This document shows positions 51,931-63,349 of a DNA stretch of 64,000 bases, in pieces (the first letter of the stretch is position 1; each line of letters begins with the position of its first letter). The position numbers and the translations under genes were made by a program. Origin of the DNA: Sphagnum compactum. Its lineage: Eukaryota > Bryophyta > Sphagnopsida > Sphagnales. Location of the stretch: positions 18,104,001 to 18,168,000 of the forward strand of contig OZ234498.1 of the NCBI GenBank assembly GCA_965153455.1, given 5' to 3'. The notes beneath the pieces were generated by a model. The model saw only the letters and a program-made list of their open reading frames with translations. It made no database searches and was not told where the DNA came from.

Positions 51931-54825
51931 AAATGTAGCCAACACACATTCTTGAGTAATTCAAAAACTTTGTTGAACAATATTTTAATGTTTTACATAT
52001 TGTTTGGTGGAACAACTTGACTATCAAAATTCCAAATGCTAGTTTTTTTTCAATGACAAAATGTAAAAAGGTGTTTGCACGGTATGATGGACTTAAAGAA
52101 CTATCATAATTTTGCAGTTTTTTGTACAAGCAAAATTTGAAAATTTTGGGGACATAATTGGAAAATGTTTAATAATCAAGATGTGCGATTAAAGGTGGTT
52201 CACATCTTCTTTCATTATGTTGTGAAATTGGTGGAAATAATAATGATGCAATAGTCCATTGGAGTACATTTGTAACATGTAGCTGTTTATCACAAAATCA
52301 TTATTTAACCCTAAAAAGTACTTCGTTTAATTGGAAATTGTCAAAAAAAAATTGCACATTAATGTATATATGTACAAAGAATAATATTTCATCAATTTTT
52401 TTTCCAATTGATTTAAAATCATGAAATTCAGGTTTGAGTTAGATATAAACCTTTGGTGGTACATTATGTTATAGTAATGATGATGATTATGATGTTTGTA
52501 AGTTGTAAAATGTTCTTCCATTGAAGATATAGATGCTTTAGGTGTTGTTTTAATTAATCTACAAAATTGAAATAATTTACTATAATTAATAAACATGATA
52601 ATATTACTATCAAACAAGTTGTTTTAAATAAGTTTTAGAAGGTGATTGGTTTACATTTACTCAAAGAAACAAACATGTAGCAATTTGATACTAAAGATTA
52701 TATTGTATTATAAAAAATTTAAGACCTAAGTCAACTAAATGTAGTTTCCAGAAAATTTCAAAGTAAATGAATTTAAAGTTGTGATTTTTTAGTAGTTTTT
52801 GTACATCAATTTTGACTACATTTGGGTCCACCATATTGTGTGAACACCCACAACATCCATAAGACTTGCAAATTGACTAGCATTCGCACCATGGTGACTC
52901 ATGAAGATTGGATAGAATCAATGCATGGTGTGAAGACATAATTGACTAGAATTACAACCTAGTTAATTTGATAAACTTGATAAGAGGTTTTGAATGTTAT
53001 GAGTATCATTTATCTAAATTACTGGTTCGAGCTTGATATCGAACAAACCTTTCCTAAGGACTTGTCCTTGTTCAAGGCACAATATTACCACCCACATTAC
53101 TATAAAACATGTTTTTAAACCACCATACATTGCACCCAACTTCCAAGGGGAATGGGGGGTTCTCCATTCTAGTGGATTTTGGGCCTTTTCAATGGAAATC
53201 CCTAGTGAACTAAAACACTTAAGAAGGTGCCCACTAGGGTTCCACCATTCACCACCTCATGTCCATAAAATTCCTCTAGTGTCCATTCAAGGATGGACAT
53301 TATTAATAAATATTTTTTTAATTGTTTGACTTATTTGAAATTTTATGTATTTATTTTCCTACTTGTGGACTTTATTGAAGATCTAAACAAATTTAATGGA
53401 TGTTGATGTGAATTTTTAGTGAATTTTCTTAATGATTTCAATGGGGATCTAGTGGACATTTATAGTGGATGTGGACTTCAATGGACTTTTAGTGAATCTC
53501 ATTAATGAATTTCAATGAACATTTGGGTCAAAGCATGATTGAATGTACAATTTCTAGACACATTTGTAAAACTAAAACGGTGATGGTACCAATGTGATTT
53601 TGCTTTCAAATTGAATGATTAGGATGTCAAAAGCATGTGCTATATTTTAACCTTATTTATTACCATATTGACATGGATTTCCAATAAAATTTTCATTGAT
53701 TTACTTAAATTAATACTCAATTTGGAGCTCTCAACCAAGTTTATTTAGAAGTTTTTCAAATTATTAAATTGACCATTGTATTTATGCACCTAATTTCAAT
53801 GAATTCAAAACTTTTTTTTCTTTACTTGATTTTTTAAGATCATGACCTAAGGCATGTCAAATTTTGAATGAATTTGGTGTAAGTGTCAAGACACATGATT
53901 GTGTTGAAAAATTAGCCCCTAATGCTTCTGAATTGAAAATATTCATTTCAAATAATGGATCTGAACTTTTCAAAATTCCAACAACATATTTCCCTCAAGG
54001 ATAGTTGTGGGAACATTTCATCTTCAAACATTTAATTCAAAATATCGATTTTTTATGTACTCCTTTCAATGGACAATTTTAAATTTTTTAAATTTTTAAT
54101 CAATTATCGCAAATTACTATGATGTTGTTAAACCCAAACATTTATGTGTTTGGATACAAATGGATGTGTTAGATGGTGGAATTTTTTCATTTTTTCAAAA
54201 AATCAAAATTTTGATCACCATGTGTTGCATTAAGTTGTTTACCGGGACATTTGGTGTTATGGCTAAATTACAATCAAAGTACAATGTGATAATATCCAAA
54301 TCTAAAACATTTCTAAAATTAAAAGTTTGATTTCATGTAAATTGTGATTTTATCACTCAAATTCCAATTAATTTCTTATAGCATCCTAGTGTGGAGTACT
54401 TTGTTAAAAAATATGGAAAACTATCATTTGGGACAATACTTTGGTGCATTCAATCATGCTTTCACTGATCTAATGGACACTAGTAGTGGATGTGGACTTC
54501 AATGGAATTTTAGTGGATGTCTTTAATAAAAACCTAATGAACACTTGTAAGGTATGTGGACTTCAATGGACATTAGTGGATCTCTTTAGTGGGTAGGGTA
54601 CATTGATGGTTGGGGTACACAGAAGGAATGTCTTGCTTCAAAATCACTCTTAAGACACTACTTTAAAAGACCATTACATTTTACAAATTAATTTATTTGG
54701 TAGATTTTTTTTCATTAAGTATTCACATACTTTTAATTAAAATGGTGGCGATTTTTTATTATTTGGATGGTTAAAACATGTCTTTAAATGTCCTAAAAGA
54801 TGGTTTAGGAACCATGTCCCATTCC
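51931..54825. other. No gene seen; direct repeats about 1 kb apart
   Basis: The block at 53454-53520, with TAGTGGATGTGGACTTCAAT, is repeated at 54475-54542. Further weaker copies of GTGGACTTCAATGGA lie around each. No protein domain was seen. Confidence 0.5.
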
Positions 54826-54828
54826 ACA

Positions 54829-54982
54829 CACTACTACAAAATGTGGGTGCAGTTCACTAGTCCTCATTCATTAGACTAATGAATTCATTGCTTCTTCACT
54901 AGTCCCCATTCATTACAACCAATGAATTCACTCAAAATCCAATGAAATCACTTGGCGTACAAGGACACCTTTCATTGTAGTG
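54829..54982. mobile_element. 154 bp CACTA-type MITE
   Basis: The left end is CACTACTACAAAATGTG. The reverse complement of the right end is CACTACAATGAAAGGTG. The first six bases are identical and 13 of 17 agree. ACA stands immediately outside both ends (54826-54828 and 54983-54985), matching the 3 bp duplication of CACTA transposition. The interior has repeated CATTCATTA/AATGAATTCA blocks and no frame. It is the shortest of the CACTA-like elements here. Confidence 0.65.
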
Positions 54983-54985
54983 ACA

Positions 54986-56020
54986 ATTTTATCAAAAAGG
55001 ACTCAATGTTTAGGACTAACAATATTTGTTCAATTTTTTTCATATTTAAACCACAAATAAAATAAAGTATGTTTTTATACAATGGCACAAATTTTTAGTA
55101 TGATAAATTACCAAATTTTGTGGAATTGATGCTAAAATCTTGGATTTTTTCATAAAAATGATGTGTTAATAACGACAATCAAATTAATTTTTCAATTACA
55201 CATTTACATTCCAAAGGTTTGGAAAGAAATATAAGAGACATGGGTGCAAAAACTAGGACATTATTCAATATTTTTAATAGGGTTTTGGCACTCCAAATGA
55301 AAATATCTCATTTTGGAATGTCCTTATAGTCTTGTATTTCTTTTTGGTTTATACTTGATTTGAGAACATTCAAAATTTGTTCAATTGATTTGAATCATTC
55401 ATTATAACACTTATTAGTTGAAAGCCTAAACATACATATCCCCCTTTCATTGTTTAACATCTCAAAACATTCATTTTGTTAAGTCCTTGCTTTAGAACTT
55501 AGACCACAAGACAAATGGGTGTCATGGTTCTTGTTGTGGTACCCCAACCATGAATGCACCCAATATCTTTAGTGGATAAAATATTTAATCCCTCGTATAT
55601 TGATTGGGGATTAGTTCAATCAATAATGAACAACGATGTAAAAGAAATGAGATGTTGTGATTGTAATGCAATCACATTTGAAATATTTTATTTGCTTATT
55701 TGATTATAATTCAAGAAAAAATCAGCCAATATGCTTTAGGCCAATGTTGTCATGGTGGTTAGCAATTGTGACCATAATGATCATCATCAAATTATTCCCT
55801 TTGAATACTATATAATCTTATTTGGTTATGTTCTTGAAACACTTTCTTCTAGCATCTTGTTTTCTTTGTAGTTTGTAAGTTTTGTGACATTTGAAGCATT
55901 TAATTTGAGCTATGTTTGCAGTTTTCTTTTTATTTGTTCACGTGTGGGAAGTTTATTATGAATTGTTGAAGTCCTTTTAAGGGTTTTTGTTTGTGCTTCA
56001 GCACATCACAACACACCACA
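54986..56020. other. No gene seen
   Basis: AT-rich, low-CpG DNA with no frame or repeat boundary recognised. Confidence 0.5.
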
Positions 56021-56025
56021 AATCT

Positions 56026-56562
56026 GTAAGTGTTCCATGACTACATTGGATTTTAGTTTCATAAGGTTTTTAGTTTTTTGTCTCTTGTGTATATTATAGT
56101 GCAAAAGATAAACACATTTTCTATCTACCATAGATATCCAAATGTTCCATAACTACATTAAGTTTTGGTTTTGTAAAACTTTTAGTTTTCAATTTTTTGT
56201 GTATATTACAATGTAGAATATAAACAAACTTTCTATCTATTATGCATATTACAATGAGGAATGTATAAACAATTTGTTTTGTTTGTATTCAGGTTGCTTT
56301 TGAGAACTTCAATTTTTTTTGTCTCTTGTGTATATTATAGTGTAGAAAACAAACACATTATTTGTCTACCATAAATATCTAAATGTTCCATAACTACATT
56401 GGGTTTTGGTTTCGTAAAACTTTTAGTTTTTAGTTTTTTGTGTATATTATAGTGCAGAATATAAGCAAATTTTCTATCTATTGTGCATATTATAGTGAGG
56501 AGTGTATAAACAATTTGTTATGGTTGTATTCAAGTTGTTTTTCGAAACTTTGTCAATTCTGT
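56026..56562. repeat. 241 bp tandem duplication plus a partial third copy
   Basis: TCTCTTGTGTATATTATAGT occurs at 56081 and 56322. Both copies are followed by the same series of blocks, AAACACAT..TCTACCATA, AAATGTTCCATAACTACATT and GTATAAACAATTTGTT. A partial copy starts at about 56026 with GTGTTCCATGACTACATTGG. The unit is itself made of two related halves of about 120 bp. Confidence 0.85.
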
Positions 56563-56639
56563 TGTATAGCTTAGTTGGTACTTAGCCCAAGTAGGAAAAG
56601 AATTACACTTGTGAATGTTGTTGGCATCATCGATGTGCA

Positions 56640-57880
56640 GTAGAAAATGTTTGGTGCTTGTTTTGAGGGTTACATTGTTAGTAGGTATGGATCTACAAAT
56701 GTCCTTGGAAGTGGGTTCAAACATATCCATTGTGACTTAACAGATCCATTTGGATACTTAACAATAACTCTAACTATAACGTCCAACTTTATTTTTACCT
56801 TTTCCCCTCGCCTAAATGTGGGGTCCTTCATACAAGTGCTCATTTGAAAGAGGAGATTGGGAATTTATATTAAGAGTTGGGGCTATTATTGTTATTGAAC
56901 AAATTGACCTTTTCATGTCTACCTACGATTTGTCCCCACACATTCAATCCTAGATTTTATGCAAAGGGAAAATTTGGAAGAGTTAAGAACCATGGAGTTA
57001 GTGGTCATTAAGATAAATGGGCGATCTGCCAAGGCTTTTATCTTGGTAGTTACAGATGGGTTGGGCAGTAATGATGCACATGCATTGTCATTTTATTTTG
57101 AGTTATTTGCAAAATACATGCAACTGGTTAAAATGTACAGTATCGGCAACCCTATAACAATGTTGGTCAAAAACATTGGAAGCTCTTGGTTTGGTGAATA
57201 GCAATTGGTAACTAATTGTGTTACCATTTTTGTGATTCCTACTCCTAATGCTACAATTGTTAAAAGGTTGACTAAAATCCATAACAAGAGGACAAAGGGT
57301 CAAAATTTTGCAACCAACTTTGAGGTATGTTCAAATTTGAAATAATTGTGTGTTGAAAAATTTCTTATTAAGAAGTAAAAATAATGAAACAAGTTACAGA
57401 TGTTGGTTCCATGGCTTTTAATGTTGTGATTGCAAGTTGTGGGGACATCGATAATCCCAATTGGTGCATCTTGCTTCAAGAACGTTTGTGAAAAATGTCA
57501 TCTCCCATTTTTCACAAATAGAGACGGTTACTATTGCCAGGCTTGTAAGTGTACGGTTTTTGTTCAATCTTAGCCTCGCATTACTTACAAAATCAAGCAG
57601 GTCAATAGTGAAGAATTTCACTACATGTGTGACCCATGGATTGAAGCATTGTTCGGACATAAGTTCATCAATCCTGAAGATTTTAGATCACAACAAGGTT
57701 TTTTCCTTTGCCTTTTTAGAGAAAAGAAACCTGAAGGAAAATTTGTCTTAAGTCCCACAATAAAGGTCATGGGTTATTCTAACTTGCAAAAAAATACAAT
57801 AAAGAAAAGTGTAGAAGCAATAGAAGAGCAAGAAAGAAATTCCAAAGGAAAAAGTGTAGAGGCAGAAGAAGTATTTTAAA
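56640..57880 (+). pseudogene. RPA-like ssDNA-binding frame (OB-fold and zinc ribbon), broken
   Basis: The first part (56647-56847) reads HCDLTDPFGYLTITLTI and SPRLNVGSFIQV, an OB-fold-like strand pattern. A middle part (56959-57201) starts MQRENLEELRTMELVVIKIN. A third part carries a zinc ribbon, CEKC then 12 residues then CQAC (57490-57549). It continues to a 84-codon frame (57625-57879) with DPWIEALFGHKFINPEDF. The C-x2-C...C-x2-C arrangement next to OB-fold-like sequence resembles the C-terminal DNA-binding domain of the large RPA subunit. RPA-like genes are a known passenger of plant Helitrons, and a Helitron helicase remnant starts 1.3 kb downstream on the same strand. Stops separate the parts, so it is not functional. 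Confidence 0.45.
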
Positions 57881-59221
57881 ATAAGTAATATTTTAAAATA
57901 CGAAAGTTATAACTTATTTTGAAGTTGGAACTCTGTTTAAATCTATAATTTTTTGTGGAAAATTTTGACTGAATATGTAATTTGATGATTCAAGAACTTG
58001 TTTTGAAAAACTTGGAATTTCATTTGAAAGTCAAACCTTGTCATTGATAATGAGATTTCAAAGTATTAATATTTTAAAATATCAAAATATCATGAAAATT
58101 TGAAAAACTTGACAAACAAATAATCTATAGAATTAAATCAAAAGATAATATTTGACTTTAAGTAACATTAAAAGAGAAAATTGAACTAAAATTGGAATTA
58201 AAAATTCCATAAATAAATAAAAAATTTAATTACCAGAACCGAAAATAAAATAAAAAGTTTATAAAAAGTTTATAAAAAATTTGAAATTAAAGTTTAAAAT
58301 TGATTTTGACATACATAAGTTTTTTTAAAAAAAATTTAAAGTTCAAGTGAAGATTTTAATATTTTGAACTTAATTTTAAAAATTAATTTCAAAAATTAAT
58401 TTTTACTGAAAAAATTAGGTGGACTAAAAACAATTAAAGCGAAATTAGGTTAACTTTTAATTGATTTTTTTTGGGACAATTTAGATTGATTTCAATTTTC
58501 ATTTGGTTTTACACGTCAACCAATTTGTCGATTTCAATATCCAAAACCACCAATGAAACATACAAAAATATTATAACTTTCAAATGAACAAGATCGTATG
58601 CTAAACCATGGTGAAATTAATATTCAAATTTATAAAAATTTATCGACATGGGATTAAGTGAAGATATTTCTTTTGAACAATTTTGATTAGATTTTAAAAA
58701 GATGAATAAACATATATTCTTGGATTATGTTACACAATTAAAAAATGAACTTTTTTTAAAAATGAAAACCAAATGATATATGTAAAAAATGTATTTGGCA
58801 TACATGCATGACTCTTGTGGGGAGCAAATATAAATGTACAATATATCTTAAATCCATATGCAGCAACATTATATTGTACTTCTTATTTGACAAAAATAAA
58901 TAAATTTGTAACTCAAAAAATAAAAATCATATTAAATAAATGTAAGCACGAACAGACATAAGCATCTGAACACATTAAAAAGGTTAGGAAATGCATTTTT
59001 AAATGCACAACAAATGTTTATACAAGCTATACATATAACACTATCCATACCATTGTACTATTCATCAATATAATTTCACTTTATAAGCACATGTCAACAA
59101 CAAGATAGAACATTTATATTATTGCCACAAAAAAATTATAAGGTTTATCTCCAAATTTTGTAGAAATCCATTGTAAAACACTAGTTGATAAGTATATCAA
59201 TCCAAATGAAAGATTAATGAT
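57881..59221. other. Very AT-rich DNA, no gene seen
   Basis: Long A/T runs with no frame or domain. It may be eroded internal sequence of the Helitron. Confidence 0.5.
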
Positions 59222-61400
59222 TTGTGTTTAGCAGAATTTGTAGTTCATTATGATATAAATGTAAATAAAAGATGCAGTAAAAGTAAAATGATTCGTTGGG
59301 TTTCATTCAATCAACATAAAAATCCAAAAAATCATTATAGAGAATTATTGTTTCTATTTAAACCGTTTCAAAAATCGAAACTCAATTTGCAAATTAATTA
59401 TGATTCATGGAAAGATGCTTATAGGGAACAAAAAATTGATATAGAAAAATGCAAAAAAAATTTATATATAATTTAAACCCATCTAACAATTCTGATATTG
59501 AATGGGACAATTTAGAATCACAAATTAAAAAATACACAAAAATTCATCAAACAAATGGATGGGAAAATTTATTTTCGAATGAAATAATTGATAATGCAAG
59601 TAATCCACATAAAAATACATTATTCACTAATACCAAAGAATTTGAACCATATGATGTATCATATGAAAATTTTGCACAATCAAGAAATAAAAATGTTAAA
59701 AATAAATTGTTAACGCATAATATTTTTCACAAACAAACGAATTCATGACATAAAAATAGTTTCTTCACATATGAGACAATTGAATAATGAACAAAGAGTT
59801 ATTGTTGATGATATTTTAGACCAAAAAATCAAAAACCTTACAAAATCATTTCATATTTTTTTAACAAATGGTGCAAGGACAGGGAAAACGTTCACCCTCA
59901 TGTGTATTATATAAAACATATTATGATATTATATTAAACAAATTAAAAATGTTGATTTTTAAAAACCAAATTTCATAAAATTGGCATACACAAGAAAAAT
60001 AACATTTAGCATTAATGACACAACGATACATTCTACATTTGTAATTCCATTGAGTAAAAATCTAATAGAACTTAATGCATTAAGTGATGAAAGATGGGAC
60101 ACTTTTATAAAAACATATGATCAACTTTGTTTGCTTGTTATAAATGAAATATCTTTAGTTGGCAATAAAATGTTATCTTTTATTGATCATAAACTACGTA
60201 TTATAAAATAAGTCCATAATGAATTTGTGGGTGGATTGAATGTAATAATGATTGGTGACTTTTATTAAACACCCCTTATTTGAAATTCATGGATTTTCAA
60301 ACCAATAACCAACACTTTTGATACTACTACATAAATTATTGGTTAGAATATGTATAATGTTATGAATTACAAGAAATGATGTGATGAGATGATATAAATT
60401 TTATTAACATATTAAATATGTTTAAAATTGCATCACAAACAATTGATGACATAAAATGTATGAACAATAATTGTTTGAAGACCCCACCAATGGACAACAT
60501 TTTACCACATTTATTTTACACAAATGTTAAAACAATTATGTATAACAAAAATGTATTTCAAAACACATTAGATGAAACATTCACATTCTTAGCACGTGAT
60601 GTTCATACTGAAACATGCCCCTTTCATTTTAAATTATAAAATTTATCATTTCAAATGGCTAGTTTACATTATGAAATTTTGGTTAAGAAAAAAATGTTAG
60701 TGAAATTATGTGTAGGGAATTATGGAACATTGGATGGTCTTGTGGATGGTGTTGATGGGATTTTTGAAGAATTTATAAACACTATTTCAAAATCTTTTGT
60801 TTGGATACATTTTCATAATCCTCAAATCGGACATAATACATGAATTAAAAATTTACAAATCTATGATGAATTCTCAAGGCTTGACAAACAATGGACACCA
60901 ATTGAACATAAAATTATCGAAATACAAATAGGTAATAATCCGTCCCACACTATCACAAGAATCTAATTCCCAACTCAATTAGTTGTAACACAAATTATAC
61001 ATCATTCACAAGGGTTGACTCTTGATTGTTTAACATTTGATATGACTGGTGTGATAAAACATGGTCTAACATATATTGCATTATCGAAGGTTCATTAAAA
61101 AAAACTTGTATTTATTTTCTATGTTATTGAATAATTTTTTTCAAGTGGATCATCTTGTTTAAGAAGAAATGTTTCGATTAAAAGCAAATGCACAATACAA
61201 ACTTGCTATTGTTTTTTTAAAGTCCTTCCGTTTAAAAATTTTAATTGTAGAATCTCTTAATATTTGCTCTTTAACATTACATTTTGAAGATGTCCTTGCA
61301 GATCCAAATTTATTAGCATCACATATTCTTTGTTTAAATTCTCTGTCTGCTTATATTTCACAACAGAAAAGGGCTCTTTCTCTTCATCTTACCTAAAGTG
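59222..61400 (+). pseudogene. Helitron PIF1-like helicase, broken
   Basis: A run of frames on one strand. MCLAEFVVHYDINVNKR and NHYRELLFLFKPFQKS (59222-59476) match the linker before the helicase of Helitron Rep-Hel proteins. Then follow MRQLNNEQRVIVDDILDQ (about 59771), the Walker A-like NGARTGKTF (59867-59893), the Walker B-like LVINEISLVGNKML (60134-60175), VIMIGDF (60241-60261), and the C-terminal HSQGLTLDCLTFD and GLTYIALSKVH (61005-61095). The helicase would unwind DNA at a Helitron end during rolling-circle transposition. The Rep (HUH) half was not found. Several stops break the frame, Walker A lacks the usual GGAGTGKT, and Walker B reads NE instead of DE, so it is not active. The 3' CTRR end and hairpin were not identified. 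Confidence 0.85.
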
Positions 61401-61494
61401 CCCTCATCTCGCTTGCTGGTATTACCCAGTTCAAAACTCTTACCTGAATTGCACTCATCTCTCTTGCTTTGCTGATATTACCCACTTCAAAACT
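61388..61494. repeat. 51 bp imperfect tandem duplication
   Basis: CTTACCTAAAGTGCCCTCAT (61388) recurs as CTTACCTGAATTGCACTCAT (61439). Both copies run to ATTACCCA(G/C)TTCAAAACT. Confidence 0.8.
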
Positions 61495-62614
61495 GCAGAA
61501 AAAAACCTACTCCCAGCCCTGGCTGGCTGCAGTGATTGCATCCAGTCTACTGTCCTGAAACTTTTCACTGAGAGTAAATGGGGGTCACAGAGGTGCAAAA
61601 CTCATTCCTTCAAGACAACACAAGTAGAGTAATTGAAGGACACAGTGGGTCTCCTCCATCTGTGTGAGAGCCAATCGCTGAGTGTGACAGAGACAGACAG
61701 ATGACAACATCCAAATAAGGAGATCTTATTTGGATCCATCTAGAGAACATGACATCCTGATAAATAGGCATCTCACAGGTAGTCCTTATCTCACAGGTAG
61801 TCCTTATCTCACACCCACAAAAAAATTATCAAACTCTCACAAAATTGGATTTAGAGGGGAAGAAACAGTAGCAGCTCCAAACAGAGTACCCCAAGTTTGG
61901 TGTTGTCTAACCAGATCACTCTGCCAGGAGGTGATCCAAGAACTATTCTTCTTCACTCTGAAGATCTCTATAACAGATAATTAATTTCACTGTGAGTAAC
62001 CAAAAATATTTCAATATGCAGATGGATGAGAAGGAATCAATGCAGGGTATGAAAAAATATTGATGTCCAGGTATATCAGAAAAAGAAGGAGATTGCAACA
62101 AACACCAGTGTGTACAAGAAGGAACACAAGACAACTTCAGGTGTCTGCTGCCACCAACAGAGTCTGTATCCATGTACATGAAATTCAATAATTTAGGAAT
62201 ATTCAGCATGAAAAAGCTCATCTACAATCAGCCTAATCAAAGTGCCCTGAATAGAGTCGAAAAGAAAAAGAAAAAGTGAGATTTTCGAGCATGATACTGC
62301 AACAGATACTTGCAAAGGATTTTAAAACATAAAGAGACGCTTCACTAACCTACTAGAGACTGAAAGCACAACCTGACTTAAGAAAAGAAACTGGGTGCCT
62401 ATCTGGAACCCTAATCCTTGGGGTAGAGGGGGTGGAGACAAAAGCTGCAAACAAATGAAGGCATCGATCAACTGCAAGCTCTGAAACAGAACCCCCTTAG
62501 GATGTCTGCTTCTGCATTCCCATCAATATGTCCTTGAATCGAGATATACAGAAATCAGTCTCATTTGCAGCCCCAACGCATCAAAGTATGGACAAAGAGT
62601 TTGAAGAACTGATA
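61400..62614 (-). other. Likely 3' flank of the p23 gene, no protein seen
   Basis: Moderate GC and non-repetitive sequence mark the switch from transposon DNA to gene neighbourhood. The part next to 62614 is probably 3' UTR of the minus-strand p23 gene. No AATAAA on that strand was seen in the first kilobase, so the end of the transcript is not placed. Confidence 0.4.
61771..61811. repeat. 18 bp tandem repeat
   Basis: ATCTCACAGGTAGTCCTT occurs twice head to tail, followed by a third partial unit ATCTCACA. Confidence 0.9.
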
Positions 62615-63181
62615 CTACACCTCAGCAGCCGCTTTTGACTCCGAGAACTCTCCGTCATCATCGCTTTCATCCTCGCCTCCCGCATTGAAGCCCGAGAAGT
62701 CCATACCCCCCATTCCTGACATGCTATCCAAGCCAGCCATATCTCCTCCTAATCCTCCCATGGATCCCATTCCGCCCATTCCTCCCATATCGAAGTTGCC
62801 CATGGGCCTGGCAGCAGCAGCAGCCGCAGCAGCATCCTCCTCCTCGTCCTCATCGACCCATTTATCCCAGTCCGCCTTCACATAAGGAGGAGCTTTCCCC
62901 TCCGCCTTGAGCAGCCGCTTCCACCACCCCTTCTCCGCCTTCTCCAGCTCACAAACCGTATGCCGCAGCCCCGTTGCGATCTTGCTCGCATCCACGTTCA
63001 ACTTCCCGAAGAGCTCCAAGTCGGCGATATACTCCTGGTTGCCGGAGCCTTCCGTAGCCGAGAATGTGAACCTGCCATCGGGCTCCAGCTTCACTTGCGG
63101 ATTCTTGGCGTCCGGCAGAGACACGGTGATAAACACCTTGTCCGACCGCTGAGCCCACAGAATTTCTGGATGGCGACTCAT
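62615..63181 (-). CDS. HSP90 co-chaperone p23-like protein
   Basis: 188 residues from MSRHPEILWAQRSDKV at 63181. The N-terminal 110 residues form a CS (CHORD-SGT1/p23) domain, with WAQRSDKVFITVSLPDAK, a VKLEPDGRFTFSA strand pair and the p23 signature EKGWWKRLL. The WDKWVDEDEEED box follows, then a G/M/D-rich tail (MGGMGGMGSMGG) and an acidic C-terminus. Family knowledge: p23 binds ATP-bound HSP90 in the cytosol and nucleus and slows its ATPase. A longer reading to 63223 would start at TTG and is not preferred. The whole CDS is one exon, unusual because plant p23 genes I know of have introns; it could be a retrocopy or an intron-poor lineage form. The frame is intact, with GC-rich codon use and retained CpG, so it looks functional. 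Confidence 0.93.
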   Translation of the reverse strand: MSRHPEILWAQRSDKVFITVSLPDAKNPQVKLEPDGRFTFSATEGSGNQEYIADLELFGKLNVDASKIATGLRHTVCELEKAEKGWWKRLLKAEGKAPPYVKADWDKWVDEDEEEDAAAAAAAARPMGNFDMGGMGGMGSMGGLGGDMAGLDSMSGMGGMDFSGFNAGGEDESDDDGEFSESKAAAEV

Positions 63182-63242
63182 TTCTTCTCTACCCGCGTCT
63201 CGCTCCTCCACAAATCCGAGCAAAGTTCTTTAGAGAGAGACT

Positions 63243-63263
63243 GGAGCTTGAATTTCAAGCTCC
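63243..63263. promoter_or_regulatory. 10 bp inverted repeat in the p23 leader
   Basis: GGAGCTTGAA and TTCAAGCTCC are exact reverse complements separated by one T. They lie about 60-80 nt upstream of the p23 ATG, inside the predicted 5' UTR. This could be an RNA hairpin or a dimeric protein site. It contains GAA and TTC, but with one base between them, so it is not a standard heat-shock element. Confidence 0.6.
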
Positions 63264-63323
63264 TCAGCAAAACCTCCAAGTCTCGAACAAGAAGACACAA
63301 CCTCAAATTCTATGACGATGCTC

Positions 63324-63329
63324 TTTATA
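63324..63329 (-). promoter_or_regulatory. TATA box of the p23 gene
   Basis: TATAAA on the minus strand (in GCATTATAAAGAGC), 143 nt upstream of the p23 ATG. A start about 30 nt downstream would give a leader of roughly 115 nt, normal for plants. Confidence 0.6.
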
Positions 63330-63349
63330 ATGCAGGAGGGAGGGCTTAG

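Noticed and set aside
62685-63152. Plus-strand frames opposite the p23 gene, rich in P/I/S/A.
   Set aside because: They are shadows of the minus-strand p23 codons; the minus frame carries a full CS domain.
63182-63223. N-terminal extension of p23 to 63223.
   Set aside because: The upstream start is TTG; the family N-terminus begins at MSRHPE, and the extension lies in the predicted leader.
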